DNA of 20,579 bases, from NCBI GenBank assembly GCA_964648215.1, contig CAZYMF010000074.1, positions 1-20,579 on the forward strand. Reading direction: 5' to 3'. The DNA comes from CAZYMF01 sp964648215. GTDB taxonomy: Bacteria; Desulfobacterota; Binatia; HRBIN30; JACQVA1. The notes beneath the pieces were generated by a model. The model was not told the origin of the DNA. It saw only the letters and a list, made by a program, of their open reading frames with translations, and did no database searches. Shown piece by piece: positions 7,649 to 16,064 of this stretch; the first letter of the stretch is position 1, and every line of letters begins with the position of its first letter. A program made the translations under genes and the position numbers.

Positions 7649-8923
7649 GTGCTCGACTTCGTCGACGAGCCCGCCCGGCGCACGCCGGTTCTCGCCGAGA
7701 CGCAGGTTCTCGTGGTCGGCGGCGGCACCGCCGGTGCCGCCGCCGCCATCGCCGCCGCCCGCAACGGCGCCGACGTCATGCTGGTCGAGCGCAGCGGCGC
7801 CCTCGGCGGGTTGGCCACCGGCGGTCTGATCATCCTGCTGCTGACCCTCGACGACGGCGAGGGGCACCAGGTGATCGGCGGCCTCTGTCAGGAGGTGGTC
7901 GATCGTCTCACGGCCCGGCGGGCGGCGTTCTTCCCGCCCCCGGAGAGCTGGGGCTCGCAGGATGAGACGCTGCTGGAGCAATGCCGCAGCTGGGGCCTCG
8001 TCTGGGGCATGGGGCCGCATCGCGTGCGCTACTCGGTCGCCTACGACCCGGAAGAGCTTCGCTTCGCGCTCAACGACGTCTGCGAGAACAGCGGCGTGCG
8101 GCTGCTCTTGCACAGCTGGGCGTGCGAGGCTCTGTGTGACGGCGAGCGGGTGCGCGGGGTGACCTTCCAGAGCAAGTCGGGTCGCTTCGCCGTGCTCGCC
8201 GACGTCGTCATCGACACCACCGGAGACGGCGACGTCTTCGCCTCCGCCGGCGCGCCGTTCGAGCAGGAGAAGGTGCTGCCGTGGCTGTGGTTCCGCATGG
8301 GCGGCGTGCACGACGTCGACGCGGCGCTCGCCGCCGGCGGCACCTGGTTCTTCAAGACACCGGCACCCGGGCAGGTGCTGCTGCCGTGGGGCGCCACCGA
8401 CCGCGTGATCCGCAAGATCGACGCCACCGATCCGCGCGATCTCACCCTGGCCGAGATCGAATGCCGCAAGAAGGTGATGGAGGCGATCGACCAGCTCAAG
8501 GCCGAGGTGCCGCAGTTCAAGGACGCGCACGTGTGCGAGATCGCGACCCAGCTCGGCATCACCGAGAGCCGCCGCCTGGTGGGCGAGTACGTGCTGACCC
8601 GCGACGACATGAACAGGCCGATCGACGACGTCGTCGCCCTCACCGGGCACTGGACCAAGTACGGTGCGCTCTACTGGATTCCGTTTCGCTCACTGCTGGC
8701 GCAGCAGTACGTCAACTTGATGGCCGCCGGCCGCTGCATCTCGGTCGATCACCCGACGCACAACGCGACCAAGGAGATCCCCGCCTGCATGGCCACCGGC
8801 GAAGCCGCCGGCACCGCCGCGGCGCTGGCGGTGGCGCAGGGGATCGCACCGAAGCAGCTCGACGTCGCGCAGCTCCAGGGTCGGCTGCGATCCAGGGGAG
8901 CCATCCTCGACGTGCCCCAGTGA
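7649..8923 (+). CDS. FAD-dependent oxidoreductase (FAD_oxidored family)
   Basis: 424 residues from a GTG at 7649, 3 nt after the preceding stop. The start VLDFVDEPARRTPV, leading to the dinucleotide fold, is what the family shows, so no longer form is needed. FAD-binding GGGTAGA lies at 24-30 with the ribose-binding acid E47 at the end of VMLVE. The C-terminal flavin segment contains CISVDHPTHNATKEIPACMA followed by TGEAAGTAAALA. This family of soluble flavoproteins includes dehydrogenases and reductases of diverse organic substrates; no signal peptide or Fe-S motif is present. As the last gene of the operon it may oxidise or reduce the product of the LLM enzyme or hydrolases. No ribosome-binding site is clear, so translation probably depends on the small gene upstream. 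Confidence 0.9.
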   Translation: MLDFVDEPARRTPVLAETQVLVVGGGTAGAAAAIAAARNGADVMLVERSGALGGLATGGLIILLLTLDDGEGHQVIGGLCQEVVDRLTARRAAFFPPPESWGSQDETLLEQCRSWGLVWGMGPHRVRYSVAYDPEELRFALNDVCENSGVRLLLHSWACEALCDGERVRGVTFQSKSGRFAVLADVVIDTTGDGDVFASAGAPFEQEKVLPWLWFRMGGVHDVDAALAAGGTWFFKTPAPGQVLLPWGATDRVIRKIDATDPRDLTLAEIECRKKVMEAIDQLKAEVPQFKDAHVCEIATQLGITESRRLVGEYVLTRDDMNRPIDDVVALTGHWTKYGALYWIPFRSLLAQQYVNLMAAGRCISVDHPTHNATKEIPACMATGEAAGTAAALAVAQGIAPKQLDVAQLQGRLRSRGAILDVPQ

Positions 8924-8930
8924 ACCAACG

Positions 8931-8969
8931 CCGCCGGCTGTCGCCCCAACCCGGGGGCAGAGCCGGCGG
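8931..8969. terminator. GC-rich hairpin between convergent genes, probable bidirectional terminator
   Basis: Arms CCGCCGGC (8931-8938) and GCCGGCGG (8962-8969) pair perfectly. Further pairing of CGCCCC with GGGGGC continues the stem with small mismatches around the loop. It sits in the 52-nt gap between the stop of the FAD oxidoreductase (+) and the stop of the DUF11-type protein (-). No T tract is present. Confidence 0.55.
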
Positions 8970-8975
8970 AGCTCG

Positions 8976-11900
8976 CTAGGATCTGGAGCGCTGGCGCAGC
9001 AGGGCCGCCAGCCCGACGAGAGCCAGAACCGCGGCCAGCAAGGCGAGCATGTCCGACGACGCCGCCGGCACCGCGGCGGGGATGAGGCCGACGGCAGGAC
9101 CCTCGAGGATCGGGTCGGTGCAGTCGTCGGTAGCGTAGATCTTCTGACCCGACTTCAGGGGCGGCGAGACGTTGATGACGAAGTTCCCCTGGAAATCCTT
9201 GCTGCCGGAGCCGATCGGCGTGTCGTTGCCGTCGTAACAGACCGGCGGCACTTCCGGGCCGCAATCGTAGATGGTGACGATACCCGGCGTGCAGCCGGGA
9301 TCGGCATGGCCGCTCACCGTAGTGGAGCCCTTGTCGACGCCCCCGGTGATCACGGGAACGTACGGTGTCGGCGTCACCACCGACGTATAGGTCGGCGTCA
9401 CCGTCGGGGACGCTGTTGGGGTAGCCGTCGCTGTCGTGGTCGCCGTGTCCGTCGGCGTTGCCGTCGCCGTGTCCGTTGGCGTCACCGTCGCCGTGTCCGT
9501 CGGCGTGGATGTCAGTGTCGTCGTCGGAGTTTGCGTCGCTGTGTCCGTCGGTGTCACCGTCGCCGTGTCCGTCGGCGTGGACGTCAGTGTCGCCGTCGGG
9601 GTTTGCGTCGCTGTGTCCGTCGGCGTTGCCGTCGCCGTGTCCGTCGGTGTCGCCGTCGGCGTATCCGTCAGCGTTGCCGGCGCCGTGTCTGTCGGCGTTG
9701 CCGTCGGCGTCGCCGTGGGCGTATCCGTTGGTGTCTGCGTCGGCGTGTCGATGGTGTCGTACGTCGCCGTCGAAGGGGACGAATCATCCGTACCGGTTGC
9801 ATAGGTACCGTGGGCAGTCGCGGTATTCGGATGTGGACCAGCCGCTGCTGAGATTGGTCCCTCCACACAAGTGGCCGTCGCACCTGGCATCAGAGGCAAA
9901 AAGGCGGCCCAGTTACAACTCGCGGGATCCACCGATGTGCTTGCCAATGTGGGATCACTCACGCTTATCCCGGTAAAGTCAAGATCACCGCTGTTATATA
10001 CCTTGAACATGTAATACACGTCACCCCCCGGCGCGACATCGACAAAGGCGGTGAACGGGGCGCTGCCGGTGGCTGACACCTGCTTCGTCAGGTCAATGGA
10101 TGCCGTCTGGTCATTCACCACCAAAGACCCAGAGGCGGTGTTGCCATTACCACCTTCGGAGGATGTGACTGCAGTCGTCACGTTGTTCTTCGTCCCGGCG
10201 GTTGCGCCGGTGACGGTCACGCTGAACGTACAATTGCTGTTGGCGGCAAGCGACCCGCCTGAGAAAGATATTGTACTCGGCGACGTTGTCGACAGCGAAC
10301 CGCCACAGGTTGCTGTTGGCCCACTTGTCGCAACCGTCAGGCCGGCAGGCAAGTTAGGGGCGGAGTCAGTAAATCCAATGCCGGATAGGGCATTGCTCTG
10401 GTTCGGATTGGTAATGGTGAAAGACAGAGTCGAACTATTCCCGGTGAAAATTGATGTCGGAGAGAAGGATTTGGCAAGGACCGGAGGTGCAATGACCGTC
10501 AGGGACGCGATGGCGTAACCGGTTGAGGTTGTATTCGTGCCGCTCTCCGTTGCGCCAATGTTCCCACTGACGTTCTCGTATTGGCCGGCAGCTGCACCGT
10601 TCACCGTTATGCTGAAACTGCAACTGCCGCCGCCGGCGAGCGACCCACCCGTCAACGCTATGGTCCTTGTCGAGGCAGTCGTTACCAGATTGTTCGTGCC
10701 GCCGCACTTCGAGGATGTTGAGTCAGCGATGGTCAGCCCCGAGGGCAAGACGTCCGAGAACGCCACGTTGCTCAACGACGCGCTTGGATTTGGATTGCTA
10801 ATGTTGAACGTCAGCGTTGATGTGCCATTCAACGTAATCGATGTCGGAGAAAAGTTCTTGGTGATGTTGGGCGGATACGTTCTGACGCAACCGGCGAAAG
10901 AGATGTTGTCAAGATACATCGTCGGCGTCTTGCCAGGTCCGCTCTGATCGGCATTGATTCTGAATCGCGTCGTGCTTGCGCCCGTCGTCGCCGCCGTGGC
11001 AGTGGCGCCAGTTTGCCATGAACCTTTTGTCGCAATAATCGTGGTGGGCGAAGAGAACGTTACCCCGCCATCGGTGCTGGTATAAATGTACACATGATTG
11101 CTGGCGCTTCCCCAATCACCGTTTGCCAAAAGATCATAATCGAACGTAATGGCCACGCCGCCGTAGTTAGTCGTATCAAGTGTGAATTCAAAATAGGGCA
11201 CCGTGGTGACCGTGGCGGTCCCCGTGGTCCACGAATCCGTAATACTCCAGGAGTTCACCGGATTACCCACCGTGGTGCTTATGGCCTGAGTGCCCGTGCC
11301 TGACAAAGTCGCGCTCGCGGTGGCAGTGGCCACATCGGGCGCCTTGGTAGTGTAGGGCGGCGCCGGGCCGCCGCTCCCTTGTCCCGATGTCGGCATGGTC
11401 CACGTGGCCATTGTCAGCTTGGTTCCGCAAGAGGAGGGCGGCGCCGGGAGCGTCGTGGCCGTCAACGTGGCGCTGCCGGTATTGCCGGTATCAATGGACG
11501 TGTCGATGAACAGATGCCCTGTCGTATTGGGGTAGGTATTCGCCGCCGCCGCGGTCACGTTGACCGTGATGGTACAAGAGCTGTTCGGGGACAATGTGGC
11601 GCCCGAGAAGGAAAGGGACGTGTCGCCGGCGACAAGCGCGGGGGAAAAGCTGCCCGTACCACAACCGCTGTACGTCACGCCCGGCGTGCCGGCCACCTGC
11701 AAGCCGCCCAGTAGCGTATCGGCGAAATTGACGCCGGTGAAGGTTTCCGTCAGCGGGTTGACCAGCGTGAACGTCATGACGGATGTGGCGCCAGGTGCGA
11801 TTGCCGTCGGAGTAAAACTCTTGCGGATCGTGATGCTGGAGGGACCAACAACAGACGCAATGCGCGCGGCGGCCGAAAAGTCGGCATTGTAATGAAAGCT

Positions 11901-12863
11901 GCTGCCGGAGAAGTCGTAGAGCAGCGTATTGAGGGTCTGTGTAGTCCCAGCTCCGCCGATGATTTTGACCGTATACATGGTGACGACGGTGCCACCCGCC
12001 TTGTCATCTCCGCCAATGCAGGAGCGGTAGGTCGGGCTGGTGGGGTTGCTGTCCCATACACAGGCATTGGCGTAAAGGGTGCTGTTGGGGTTGGGAACGT
12101 TGGTGGTATTGCTGTCCGCCGTGTAAGTCGTACTGACAGACAGAATCTGGAAGATGGTGTTCGGGAAATTGATGAATGACTCTAACTGATTGTACCCCTG
12201 GGTCGCAGTGAACGCATCGAGTTCGATCGTGTAGGTATTGCCAACCAGCAAGGTCATTGTCCCGCCGGCGGGAATCGAGACGCCGTCGAGCTTTATATTC
12301 GTGATGCCGTTGCGGTTCTGGGAGATCAGGTGCTCCACGTACAGCTCGCGCGGCACGGGGGACGAAGCCGTGCCAGAGCCGTCAGTGGCGGTGATGTGGT
12401 AGCGGCGCGTCGCGGCGCTCGGATTGTAAGCGGCCGCAACCTGCTTCACCTCGGCTTCAAAATAGGCGTCCTGACAACCGTTACCCGCGAACGAGAGCGT
12501 GATTTGGCTGTTCGAGCCAGTACGCAAGTTGATGTAGGGGTCAGCCCCGGCATCGCCCCAAAACACGCCCATGCCATCATCCCACACATAGGTGACCGTC
12601 GCGGTGGTGGCGCCTCCGCTCGTGTTACAAACCCGTGCCGCCACCGGAAAGCGATAGGGGCCGCTGGCCGGGCTGTTGCTGTCGAGGCCGACGATATTCC
12701 AGGTGATCGGGGTGACCGTCAGCGTCGCCGCCTGCGCGGCGGCGGACGACCACAAAGCAAAGCCAGAGACCAGGAGAGGAATCAGAGCCGCCCGGGTTCG
12801 CGGGACCCACTGCCATGTGGCCGATCGACGAAGTCGCGACAATAGAGCACAGCAGCGCATCAT
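8976..12863 (-). CDS. Large exported DUF11/DUF7933-type repeat protein with C-terminal membrane tail
   Basis: 1295 residues from the ATG at 12863. The open frame continues to 13127, but the extension precedes a good signal peptide and is unlikely to be coding. Residues 1-46 are a signal peptide with a long Arg-rich n-region, core AALIPLLVSGFALW and AQA cleavage site. About 47-340 is an unassigned beta-rich region. Three related Ig-like repeats follow at 342-470, 664-790 and 793-916, each with KSFTPTAI / KNFSPTSI / KSFSPTSI, an NP-type turn and a Cys pair. A jelly-roll-like insert (about 479-659, ending MYLDNISFAGC) sits between the first two. Residues 920-1038 form a fourth Ig-like domain of DUF11 type, 1040-1166 a Thr-Pro/Asp linker, 1170-1260 another beta domain. 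Residues 1271-1295 are a hydrophobic segment ending RQRSRS, like PEP/IPTL-type sorting tails but without their signature. Probably surface exposed. Base composition is more AT-rich than neighbours except in the linker. Confidence 0.85.
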   Translation of the reverse strand: MMRCCALLSRLRRSATWQWVPRTRAALIPLLVSGFALWSSAAAQAATLTVTPITWNIVGLDSNSPASGPYRFPVAARVCNTSGGATTATVTYVWDDGMGVFWGDAGADPYINLRTGSNSQITLSFAGNGCQDAYFEAEVKQVAAAYNPSAATRRYHITATDGSGTASSPVPRELYVEHLISQNRNGITNIKLDGVSIPAGGTMTLLVGNTYTIELDAFTATQGYNQLESFINFPNTIFQILSVSTTYTADSNTTNVPNPNSTLYANACVWDSNPTSPTYRSCIGGDDKAGGTVVTMYTVKIIGGAGTTQTLNTLLYDFSGSSFHYNADFSAAARIASVVGPSSITIRKSFTPTAIAPGATSVMTFTLVNPLTETFTGVNFADTLLGGLQVAGTPGVTYSGCGTGSFSPALVAGDTSLSFSGATLSPNSSCTITVNVTAAAANTYPNTTGHLFIDTSIDTGNTGSATLTATTLPAPPSSCGTKLTMATWTMPTSGQGSGGPAPPYTTKAPDVATATASATLSGTGTQAISTTVGNPVNSWSITDSWTTGTATVTTVPYFEFTLDTTNYGGVAITFDYDLLANGDWGSASNHVYIYTSTDGGVTFSSPTTIIATKGSWQTGATATAATTGASTTRFRINADQSGPGKTPTMYLDNISFAGCVRTYPPNITKNFSPTSITLNGTSTLTFNISNPNPSASLSNVAFSDVLPSGLTIADSTSSKCGGTNNLVTTASTRTIALTGGSLAGGGSCSFSITVNGAAAGQYENVSGNIGATESGTNTTSTGYAIASLTVIAPPVLAKSFSPTSIFTGNSSTLSFTITNPNQSNALSGIGFTDSAPNLPAGLTVATSGPTATCGGSLSTTSPSTISFSGGSLAANSNCTFSVTVTGATAGTKNNVTTAVTSSEGGNGNTASGSLVVNDQTASIDLTKQVSATGSAPFTAFVDVAPGGDVYYMFKVYNSGDLDFTGISVSDPTLASTSVDPASCNWAAFLPLMPGATATCVEGPISAAAGPHPNTATAHGTYATGTDDSSPSTATYDTIDTPTQTPTDTPTATPTATPTDTAPATLTDTPTATPTDTATATPTDTATQTPTATLTSTPTDTATVTPTDTATQTPTTTLTSTPTDTATVTPTDTATATPTDTATTTATATPTASPTVTPTYTSVVTPTPYVPVITGGVDKGSTTVSGHADPGCTPGIVTIYDCGPEVPPVCYDGNDTPIGSGSKDFQGNFVINVSPPLKSGQKIYATDDCTDPILEGPAVGLIPAAVPAASSDMLALLAAVLALVGLAALLRQRSRS
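9366..9746 (-). repeat. Low-complexity tract coding the Thr-Pro/Asp linker of the DUF11-type protein
   Basis: The + strand shows reiterated GTGTCCGTCGGCGTTGCCGTC-type 24-bp units and variants, giving TDTATxTP-type octapeptides on the minus strand. The tract is GC-rich, unlike the rest of the gene. Confidence 0.8.
9469..9612 (-). repeat. 72-bp tandem duplication inside the linker
   Basis: Positions 9469-9540 and 9541-9612 are direct tandem copies with five differences in 72 bases. They encode two consecutive 24-residue units beginning TDTATQTP and ending ATVTP, differing by one Ala/Thr exchange. Four of the five changes are silent, so the duplication has been under some protein-level constraint or is recent. 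Confidence 0.8.
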
Positions 12864-13217
12864 GAGGGACCAGACAGCAAGAGTTTTGCCCCGTAGTATG
12901 TCTTGGGACGAAAGAGCTTCCCCCCTCTCCCGTCCGTCTGCCGGCGTGACAATCGAGGTCGCAGCACTCAGAGCGCGGGGAGACCGCGGCTGCCCGCCGA
13001 GACGTTGTTGGGGATGCCGCCGGCTGACCGCGACGTGCTCGCCCCCCGATGCTGCGGCCGATCCCGGGATACCTGCGACAAACGGCCTCTCTGCTTCCAC
13101 CCCTACCCCTCCACGCACCACCGACATCCTTCCCCGACCGCCCTGTTGCTGGTAACGCCGTCCCGATGCTCTGCGCTATGATCGCGGCAGTCCGGGCGTG
13201 CCTTGAGCGTCAGTCTG

Positions 13218-13230
13218 GACCACGCTGGTC
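13218..13230. promoter_or_regulatory. Short palindrome near the predicted transcription start
   Basis: GACCA-CGC-TGGTC is a perfect 5-bp inverted repeat with a 3-nt centre. It lies just downstream of the predicted -10 box (13239-13244) on the minus strand, where an operator or a 5' RNA hairpin would act. Short palindromes occur by chance, so this is weak. Confidence 0.2.
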
Positions 13231-13238
13231 ATCTTGGT

Positions 13239-13266
13239 CGTATAACAGGTTTTACCGACCAGACAA
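13239..13266 (-). promoter_or_regulatory. Candidate sigma70-like promoter for the DUF11-type gene
   Basis: On the minus strand TTGTCT (13261-13266) is followed by a 16-bp spacer and TATACG (13239-13244), in an AT-rich pocket. Both hexamers are 4 of 6 matches. The next gene downstream on that strand is the DUF11-type protein, about 370 nt away. Confidence 0.35.
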
Positions 13267-13456
13267 GGGTAAAGTTGCAAGCATGCCTGATCTGTAATCT
13301 TCAGAGGCGCGCGCCGAGGCCAGGCGATGGTCGGGGGTATCGCGACCAAATCGCCACCCTCCTCCGCCAGGCCGGACCGGGCCACGATTTTGGGCTGCAA
13401 TCCGTTCCAGCAACGCTGCCCGAGACCCTGTCGGCGGCCGCCGGGTTGCCCCGCGA

Positions 13457-14635
13457 TCACGCGCGGCCTCGTCGCAGCTTCTGTCGTGCGGCGATGTCGT
13501 CGAGCGCTGCCCGCGCGGCGAGCGCCACCTCCGGCGACGGATCGAGGTCGAGGGCATCGAGAAAGTGGTGGTACGCGGGAGCCATCTGGTCGAGATCCCG
13601 CAACTGCACCAAGCCGGCGCCGAGGTGCGCCTCGGCGGCATCCGGCCCCGCCGGATGGTCCCGCAGATGGCGGCGGTAGAGCACCAGCGCCGCTCGCGGG
13701 TGTCCGTGGGCACGCAGCCAGTCGGCGAGTGCCAGGGACTGCTCCGGGGCCAACAATCCTCGCGTCGCCTCCGCGTCGAGGGCGAAGTAGCGGCGCGCCA
13801 CCTCCTCGAAGCGTCCGTCGGCCAGCGCCTGCGCGATCGTCGCCTCAGCCGCCGGCTTCTCGTCCCCGACGCGAAACTCGAGCGGCCGTTCGGTGACGGC
13901 GCGCCGGTCCATCACCCACGCCACCAGCAGACCGGCGACGAAGCCGCCGATGTGGGCCCCGTGCGCGACGCCGATGTCCACGCCGTGCGCCGCCAGGAAC
14001 GGCAGCAGATTGTCGACGACGATGAAGAGGCCGAGCACGAGCCGGGCCGGCAGCAGAACCACGTCCATGAAGAACGGAAAGAGGAAGAGAAACACGCGCA
14101 CCCGGTTGCGCGGAAACCACACGAAGTAGAAGCCGAGCACGCCCGAGATCGCTCCGGAGGCGCCGATCAGGGGCATCGAGGAGCCGAGGGCGAAGAGGGT
14201 GTGGAACAGCGTCGCCACGACTCCCGCCGCCAGGTACCAGAAGAGATAGCCGAGGCGTCCCAGCCGGTCCTCGACGTTGTCGCCGTAGATCCACAGGAAG
14301 AGCATGTTGCCGAACAGGTGCAGGAAGCCGGCGTGGAGAAACAGTGACGTGAACAGCGTCGACAGCGCCGGGGCGGCCGGGCGGAAGCCCCACGCGAAAA
14401 CGAACAGGTCGTACGCCGACGTCTGGCGCAGGATCGCCCACGGCGGCACGTTTCGCGGCAGCCGCTCGCCGATGACGCGGAGATACTCGCCCAGCAGCGG
14501 ACTCGCCGGGTCGGGCGCCGTGGCGCTGAGGGGCAAGGTGACGAACAGGTAGACGGCGACGTTGGCGCCGATCAGGGCGTAGGTCACCCACGGCACGCCA
14601 CGCGGATTGGGTTGATCCCCCAGGGGCAGGAACAC
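13457..14635 (-). CDS. Rhomboid family intramembrane serine protease with TPR-like C-terminal region
   Basis: 392 residues from a GTG at 14635 with GGAG about 8 nt upstream. The N-terminus MFLPLGDQPNPRGVPWVTY is typical of one bacterial rhomboid group. About six membrane segments span 15-245. Active-site features: HAGFLHLFGNM with oxyanion-hole N110, catalytic S160 in GASGAISGVLG, and catalytic H228 in AHGAHIGGFVAG. The protease should therefore be active and cleave membrane segments within the bilayer. Residues about 245-392 are soluble and Ala/Leu/Arg rich, with helical repeats such as ALVLYRRHLRDHP and AYHHFLDALDLDP that look like tetratricopeptide repeats and could bind substrates or partners. 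It precedes the DUF11-type gene on the same strand but 593 bp away, so co-transcription is uncertain. It is divergent from the acyl-CoA dehydrogenase genes. Confidence 0.92.
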   Translation of the reverse strand: MFLPLGDQPNPRGVPWVTYALIGANVAVYLFVTLPLSATAPDPASPLLGEYLRVIGERLPRNVPPWAILRQTSAYDLFVFAWGFRPAAPALSTLFTSLFLHAGFLHLFGNMLFLWIYGDNVEDRLGRLGYLFWYLAAGVVATLFHTLFALGSSMPLIGASGAISGVLGFYFVWFPRNRVRVFLFLFPFFMDVVLLPARLVLGLFIVVDNLLPFLAAHGVDIGVAHGAHIGGFVAGLLVAWVMDRRAVTERPLEFRVGDEKPAAEATIAQALADGRFEEVARRYFALDAEATRGLLAPEQSLALADWLRAHGHPRAALVLYRRHLRDHPAGPDAAEAHLGAGLVQLRDLDQMAPAYHHFLDALDLDPSPEVALAARAALDDIAARQKLRRGRA

Positions 14636-14824
14636 GGTTTCGTCTCCGATGCTGCGGCCCGTAGGTATCGCAAGTGCCGCGGCGAGTCACCAGCGATCGG
14701 TGATCGGCTTCTCGTGGCCCGCGATTGGTGGCCGGCGCCACTCCCACCTCCTGATCCGCTTGCCGTTCGGCGGCGCCTCGGTTAACAAACGTTCGGCAAG
14801 CTTGCCCGAGGGAGACGGTCGCCG

Positions 14825-16051
14825 ATGGATCTCAGCTACAGCGCCGAGTACGAGAAGTTTCGCGCCGAGGTGCAGCAGTTTCTGCAGGAGAACTGGACCA
14901 AGGAGGATGCCGAGAGTGGACCGCCGCCGGAAGGTCAGGCCTCGCTGATGGGCGCGGTGCAACGCACCGACGAGCGCGCCACGCAGTTCCGGTTGCAGGC
15001 GATCGAGCGGGGCTATCTCTACCGGCACGTTCCCAAACGCTACGGTGGCGCGGAGCAGCCGTCCGACGCGCTCAAGGCGCAGATCATCGCCGAAGAGTTT
15101 CGCCGGGTGAAGGCGCCGCACGAGATCATCGGCCAGGGGCCGAGCATGCTCGTGCCCACGCTGGTCGAGCACGGCACCGAGGAGCAGAAGCAGTTCTTCG
15201 TTCGCGACACCTTGCTCGGCAAGATCCTGTGGTGCCAGGGATACAGCGAGCCCGGCTCGGGCAGCGACCTCGCTTCGCTGCGCACCCGCGGCGTGCTCGA
15301 GGGCGACCAGTGGGTCATCAACGGCCAGAAGATCTGGACCTCCAACGCCGACACCTCCCACTGGATGTTCTGCCTGGTGCGCACCGAGCCGGAGGCCTCG
15401 AAGCACGAAGGCATCAGCTACATTCTGATCGACATGAAGACGCCGGGCATCGACGTGCGCCCGCTGCGGCAGATGACCGGCGACGCCGACTTCAACGAGG
15501 TGTTCTTCGACAACGTGCGGGTGCCGGCGCAGAACATCGTCGGCAAGCGCGGCCAGGGCTGGATCGTCAGCCGCTCCACGTTGAAGCACGAGCGCGCGAT
15601 GATCGGCGGCTCGGTGATTCACCGCCGCGTCTTCGACGGCCTCATGATGCTGGCACAGGCCTTGCCCCTGCGCGGCCAGCCGGCCATCAAGAATCCGATC
15701 ATCCGCAACCGGATGGTGGAGATCGAGACCAAGCTGCTGACCCTGGAGTACAACCAGTACCGGCTCCTGACCAGCGGCTTGCGCGGCGAGGACCCGGGCC
15801 TGGCCGGCATGGTGACCAAGCTCTACGGCACCACCCTCAACTACGAGATCGGGCGGCTGGCGATGGACGTCCTCGCCGATCGCGGCCTGCTCGCCCCCGG
15901 CGAGGGGAGCGCGCCGGCGATGGGCATGTTCCTGGTCGCCTACATGTGGTCGCTCGGCGTCTTGATCGCGGGCGGAACCGCCAACATCCAGCGCAACGTC
16001 ATCGGCGAGCGCGGTCTCGGCTTGCCGCGCGATGCGGCGACCAAGCGATAG
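14825..16051 (+). CDS. Acyl-CoA dehydrogenase, larger subunit of an adjacent pair
   Basis: 408 residues, ATG at 14825 with GGGAGA about 9 nt upstream. It has the standard three-part fold: an N-terminal helical domain, the FAD/substrate loop WCQGYSEPGSGSDLASLRT at 136-154, KIWTS at 169-173, then a C-terminal helical domain ending in GGTANIQRNVIGERGLG. The position that holds the catalytic Glu in medium-chain enzymes (YEGT) reads AGGT here, so the base must come from another position or from the partner subunit. Acyl-CoA dehydrogenases introduce a 2,3-double bond into acyl-CoA, passing electrons to electron-transfer flavoprotein. The gene is followed after 13 nt by a shorter relative, an arrangement known for heteromeric enzymes acting on bulky steroid side-chain CoA esters in actinobacteria; the substrate here is not known. 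Confidence 0.93.
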   Translation: MDLSYSAEYEKFRAEVQQFLQENWTKEDAESGPPPEGQASLMGAVQRTDERATQFRLQAIERGYLYRHVPKRYGGAEQPSDALKAQIIAEEFRRVKAPHEIIGQGPSMLVPTLVEHGTEEQKQFFVRDTLLGKILWCQGYSEPGSGSDLASLRTRGVLEGDQWVINGQKIWTSNADTSHWMFCLVRTEPEASKHEGISYILIDMKTPGIDVRPLRQMTGDADFNEVFFDNVRVPAQNIVGKRGQGWIVSRSTLKHERAMIGGSVIHRRVFDGLMMLAQALPLRGQPAIKNPIIRNRMVEIETKLLTLEYNQYRLLTSGLRGEDPGLAGMVTKLYGTTLNYEIGRLAMDVLADRGLLAPGEGSAPAMGMFLVAYMWSLGVLIAGGTANIQRNVIGERGLGLPRDAATKR

Positions 16052-16064
16052 GAGAAGTCGACAG

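Larger units (their letters stand above)
12864..13456. other. Gene-free 593-bp leader between DUF11-type gene and rhomboid gene
   Basis: No supported gene on either strand. Short open frames in all directions lack ribosome-binding sites and known domains. The stretch around 13235-13310 is locally AT-rich and holds a promoter candidate reading left (13239-13266) and a small palindrome (13218-13230). Transcription from there would give the DUF11-type gene a leader of roughly 370 nt, long enough for regulation at the RNA level, though no known riboswitch is recognised. Confidence 0.5.

Noticed and set aside
9421..9746. Regularly spaced repeats resembling a CRISPR array
   Set aside because: The units are codon-phased 24-bp and 72-bp repeats inside an open reading frame with no unique spacers, and no cas genes are present.
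12864..13127. 88-codon N-terminal extension of the DUF11-type protein
   Set aside because: It precedes a complete signal peptide, which would then be internal. No ribosome-binding site supports the upstream ATG.
13176..13460. Minus-strand frame of 94 codons overlapping the rhomboid end
   Set aside because: No ribosome-binding site, no known domain, and it spans the AT-rich promoter-like stretch.
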